DNA of 64,000 nt, from contig NZ_JALQEM010000036.1 of NCBI RefSeq assembly GCF_023630705.1, forward strand, positions 62,001-126,000, in the 5' to 3' direction. A model generated the notes under the pieces. That model made no database searches. It saw only the letters and a program-made list of their open reading frames with translations, and was not told where the DNA came from. A program made the translations under genes and the position numbers. Origin of the DNA: Caballeronia sp. GAFFF1 (GTDB lineage: Bacteria; Pseudomonadota; Gammaproteobacteria; Burkholderiales; Burkholderiaceae). How positions within the stretch are numbered: position 1 is the first letter of the stretch; the number at the start of each line of letters is the position of its first letter. Below, piece after piece: positions 61,249 to 64,000 of this stretch.

Positions 61249-61637
61249 GTCGGTTCGACGTCTTGGGGCTTGCCCTTGCTTCGCGACCTGCGCGGTTTCG
61301 GCTCCACGCCGATGCGCGCATCCCGCGCGAGAACGAGTGCCGTCAGGTGTTGCGCTACCGTCTCAAAGTCCGGATGTTCCTGCGCCACATAGAGCCATTT
61401 CCCGAGCACCGGATGCGGCTCTAGCGCGGGGATGGCATCGACGAGCGCGGCGTGCCGTTCCTGCGACGTGCATACGAGCAAGCCGTTCCACGGCTTCCCG
61501 CGGTCCGCCGCGACGAGACACAGCATGCCGTCGAGATACGCGGCGTCGCATCCGAACATGCGTTTGCGGATGAACGTGGCGTCGCGCTCGAACGGTTCGA
61601 AGATCCAGGCGAGCGAATTGCGAATGGAAGCGGGCAT
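61245..61637 (-). CDS. TfoX N-terminal-like protein
   Basis: The protein has 130 residues from the ATG complementary to 61635-61637 (MPASIRNSLAWIFEPFERDA). IRKRMFGCDAAYLDGMLCLV and PHPVLGKWLYVAQEHPDFET resemble the TfoX/Sxy N-terminal fold. A basic, probably disordered tail (VEPKPRRSRSKGKPQ) ends the chain. Function of these short versions is not established; a role in competence is not implied by context. Confidence 0.6.
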   Translation of the reverse strand: MPASIRNSLAWIFEPFERDATFIRKRMFGCDAAYLDGMLCLVAADRGKPWNGLLVCTSQERHAALVDAIPALEPHPVLGKWLYVAQEHPDFETVAQHLTALVLARDARIGVEPKPRRSRSKGKPQDVEPT

Positions 61638-61704
61638 GTGCGAGATCGTCCTGTAGCCGCAAGATTCTCGCACGGCTTTACGCGCTTTCGATGACGCAGC
61701 GCGC

Positions 61705-62379
61705 CTACGGCCGCGCGGCCACTTCGTCGAGATGCGCGAGCAGATCCGCCGGGTCTTCGTAGACGCGCAATGCGCCCGCGCGTTCGAGTTCGTCGCTGCC
61801 ATAACCGCCCGACAAGAGACCGACGCCGAGCGAACGGCAGCGGCGCGCGGCCAGCATGTCCCAGATGCTGTCGCCGACGACCACCGTATGCTCGATCGGC
61901 ACGTTCAGCCGCTCCGCTGCGGCAATGAACAGATCAGGATCGGGCTTCGCGTACTTCACGTCGTCGCGCGTGACAACGACCTGCTTCGACGCATCCACGC
62001 CGAGCGCCTCCAGATTCATCGCTGCGGTCTCCATGCGGCCGCTCGTCGCGATGGCCCAGCGCGTGCCGGCTTCGGTCAGCGCGGCGAGCAGTTCGCGCGC
62101 GCCCGGCAGCGGGCAGACCTGCGCGCGCAGCCGCTGATACGCCTCGGCATGCAGCCGCCGCAGATGGTCGACCCGCTCCGCGCTGATTTCGCCGTGCGTC
62201 TCACGCAGCAACTGGTTGGTGAAGAGCCCGCCGCTCATGCCGATCTTGCGATGAATGCGCCACACCGACAGGTCGATGCCTTCCGCATCCAGCGCTTCTT
62301 TCCACGCCAGCACGTGCTGATACACGCTGTCGACGAGCGTGCCGTCGAGGTCGAAGAGAAACGACGTTTCGATTCGCAT
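61705..62379 (-). CDS. HAD-superfamily phosphatase (phosphoglycolate phosphatase-like)
   Basis: The protein has 224 residues; GGGAG lies 6-8 bases upstream. HAD motifs are LFDLDGTLVDSVYQHVLAW with the nucleophilic Asp, WAIATSGRME (motif II), and KPDPDLFIAAAERL followed by VVGDSIWDMLAARR (motifs III and IV). The alpha-helical cap (residues about 20-85) places it with the C1-cap phosphatases and beta-phosphoglucomutases. Substrate unknown. Confidence 0.87.
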   Translation of the reverse strand: MRIETSFLFDLDGTLVDSVYQHVLAWKEALDAEGIDLSVWRIHRKIGMSGGLFTNQLLRETHGEISAERVDHLRRLHAEAYQRLRAQVCPLPGARELLAALTEAGTRWAIATSGRMETAAMNLEALGVDASKQVVVTRDDVKYAKPDPDLFIAAAERLNVPIEHTVVVGDSIWDMLAARRCRSLGVGLLSGGYGSDELERAGALRVYEDPADLLAHLDEVAARP

Positions 62380-62531
62380 GGTGTTCTCCCTGGATGAAAC
62401 ACCATCATACGCATCGATTGCGGCTCGCGTTCGCGCGCAACGTCATCAATGCGATAATCGAACTTCGCAACGAAAGACCGCAAACGCGCGCGAAAACCGC
62501 ATCGCCCGCGCGGATCACGCTTAGATAACGC

Positions 62532-63677
62532 ATGACGGAGCCTACATTGAGCCGCATCGACAATCCCGCCCGCGACCAGGAAGCCGGCGTGGCCGACTCC
62601 ACGCAAGACACCACCCGCATCGACGACACGCGCATCGGCGCAGTGCGTCCGCTGATCTCGCCCGCGCTCCTGCTCGACGAACTGCCGGTCACGCCCGCCG
62701 TGCAGACGCTCGTCGAGGCGAGCCGCGCCGCGATCGCCGACATTCTGCACGGCCGCGACGACCGCCTCGTGGTCGTGGTCGGCCCGTGCTCGATTCACGA
62801 CCACGGCCAGGCGATGGACTACGCGCGGCGTCTCAAGACCGTGGCCGAGCGCCTGCGCGACGACCTGTTCATCGTCATGCGCGTGTACTTCGAGAAGCCG
62901 CGCACGACGGTCGGCTGGAAAGGCTATATCAACGATCCGCGCCTGGACGGCAGCTTTCGCATCAACGAAGGGCTGCGCCGGGCGCGCGAGCTTCTGCTCG
63001 ATCTGAGCGGCCTCGGCTTGCCCACGGCGACCGAGTTCCTCGACCTGCTGAGTCCGCAATACATCGCGGATCTGATCGCGTGGGGCGCCATCGGCGCGCG
63101 CACGACGGAAAGCCAGAGCCATCGGCAGCTTGCGTCGGGGCTGTCGTGTCCGATCGGCTTCAAGAACGGCACGGACGGCGGCGTTCAGGTCGCGGCGGAT
63201 GCCATCGTCGCGGCGCGGGCGAGCCATGCGTTCATGGGCATGACGAAGATGGGCATGGCGGCCATCTTCGAGACGCGCGGCAACGACGACTGCCATGTGA
63301 TTCTGCGCGGCGGCAAGAAAGGCCCGAATTACGATGCCGAGAGCGTGGCCGCGAGTTGCGCCGCGCTCGCCGCGCTCGGCCAGCGCGAACAGGTGATGAT
63401 CGACTGCTCGCATGCGAACTCGAACAAGTCGCATCTGCGTCAGGTGGATGTCGCGCAGGACATCGCGCGTCAACTGTCGGCGGGCGAGAAGCGCATCACG
63501 GGCGTGATGATCGAGAGCCATCTCGAAGAAGGGCGGCAGGACCTGAAGCCCGGCGTGCCGCTCAGGCACGGCGTCTCGATCACGGACGCCTGCCTCGGCT
63601 GGACGCAGACCGAGCCCGTGCTCGAATTGCTCGCCACGGCCGTGGGCGCCCGCCGCGCGCGCCAGACAGCGCAGTAA
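62532..63677 (+). CDS. aroG: 3-deoxy-7-phosphoheptulonate (DAHP) synthase, class I
   Basis: The protein has 381 residues. AroG/AroF/AroH-type motifs are VVVVGPCSIHDHGQAMDYAR, MRVYFEKPRTTVGWKGYIND, GARTTESQSHRQLASGLSCP, GFKNGTDGGVQVAADAI and IDCSHANSNKSH (metal ligands). It condenses phosphoenolpyruvate and erythrose-4-phosphate, the first shikimate step. An N-terminal 35-residue extension (about 30 longer than E. coli AroG) is acidic and probably disordered. Feedback specificity cannot be read here. Confidence 0.93.
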   Translation: MTEPTLSRIDNPARDQEAGVADSTQDTTRIDDTRIGAVRPLISPALLLDELPVTPAVQTLVEASRAAIADILHGRDDRLVVVVGPCSIHDHGQAMDYARRLKTVAERLRDDLFIVMRVYFEKPRTTVGWKGYINDPRLDGSFRINEGLRRARELLLDLSGLGLPTATEFLDLLSPQYIADLIAWGAIGARTTESQSHRQLASGLSCPIGFKNGTDGGVQVAADAIVAARASHAFMGMTKMGMAAIFETRGNDDCHVILRGGKKGPNYDAESVAASCAALAALGQREQVMIDCSHANSNKSHLRQVDVAQDIARQLSAGEKRITGVMIESHLEEGRQDLKPGVPLRHGVSITDACLGWTQTEPVLELLATAVGARRARQTAQ

Positions 63678-63781
63678 GGACATGGGCGCACCCGCGCGGT
63701 GCATCGCTTCACGAAAGCTTCATTCAAGTTCGTGAGACGCGCACCGTTACCTCGGACGATAGCCCGCTCATCGAAAGGCCC

Positions 63782-64000
63782 ATGTCCGCCAGCCTCTGCG
63801 CCAATGAAGCATCGTGTCCCAGCATCGAAGAACTCATCGCGTGCAATGCGCTGACGGCCGTGTTCCAGCCGATCGTGCGCTTCGCGGACGGCGAGGTCAT
63901 CGGCTATGAAGGTCTCATTCGCGGGCCGGCCGGCAGCGCGCAGGAATCGCCCGCCGTCCTCTTCGAGCAGGCGACCCGCGAGCGGCGCGGCGTCATGCTG
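63782..64000 (+). CDS. EAL-domain protein, N-terminal part (runs off the window)
   Basis: 73 codons are visible from ATG 63782, preceded by AAAGG. ALTAVFQPIVRFADGEVIGY then EGLIRGPAG is the start of an EAL (c-di-GMP phosphodiesterase) domain; the EAL tripeptide region reads EGL here, so catalytic status is uncertain. Whether a GGDEF domain follows is outside the window. Confidence 0.8.
   Translation, partial: MSASLCANEASCPSIEELIACNALTAVFQPIVRFADGEVIGYEGLIRGPAGSAQESPAVLFEQATRERRGVML

Overview
The window is GC-rich chromosomal DNA with densely packed genes. Its content (Burkholderia-type PQQ glucose dehydrogenase, OmpC-type porin, fused LIV ATPase, PaoABC-like oxidoreductase, OFA transporter with a tiny partner protein, many LysR regulators) points to a beta-proteobacterium of the Burkholderiaceae (Burkholderia, Paraburkholderia or Caballeronia). 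I saw no rRNA, tRNA, CRISPR array, insertion sequence or prophage.

Layout. 1-2.2 kb: end of an unknown gene, a methyltransferase plus GT9-like fusion protein and a small membrane protein. 2.6-7.3 kb: a small membrane protein, then a coupled RcsB-like regulator and RcsC-like hybrid kinase, preceded by a possible 40-residue Arg-rich leader ORF. 7.3-13 kb: diguanylate cyclase, aroQ, two small proteins, an AroP-type permease and an aromatic aminotransferase. 13-19.4 kb: small conserved proteins, Gcd with an unusual Ala/Ser insert, a 37-residue protein beside a palindrome, a PQQ-repeat lipoprotein and a DUF1801 protein. 19.4-26.1 kb: a family III CoA-transferase; a decayed spacer holding a glucose-6-phosphate dehydrogenase (zwf) fragment and degenerate repeats; then a four-carbon sugar-acid operon (kdgT-like, dtnK-like, pdxA2-like) with a divergent DeoR repressor and a cluster of TGATCGAA boxes.

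26-36 kb: hybrid kinase, LysR and iron alcohol dehydrogenase, a 67-residue protein, a urea transporter, a seven-unit array of about 50-bp hairpin repeats, a class II aldolase with a 4-oxalocrotonate tautomerase, and malate synthase G. 36-43 kb: paoABC-like operon, nitroreductase, a 35-residue membrane protein just past a terminator, and an MHS-type transporter. 43-49 kb: LysR, M20 amidohydrolase, EEP-family enzyme, DUF4019 protein, HiPIP, and the OFA transporter with its 42-residue partner. 49-59.3 kb: crotonase, acyl-CoA ligase and two glutathione transferases facing a branched-chain-type ABC importer with LivG and LivF fused, followed by a porin. 59.3-64 kb: a 205-residue orphan whose ribosome site lies in a hairpin, a His/Lys-rich exported peptide, an EamA exporter with a TfoX-like protein, a HAD phosphatase, aroG and the start of an EAL-domain protein.

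The strongest unexplained items are the hairpin array at 32.54-32.87 kb, the decayed spacer at 21.1-21.7 kb with its zwf fragment, the asymmetric LivGF fusion, and the leader ORF of the Rcs-like pair. All calls come from reading sequence and recalled family motifs; no database search was run.
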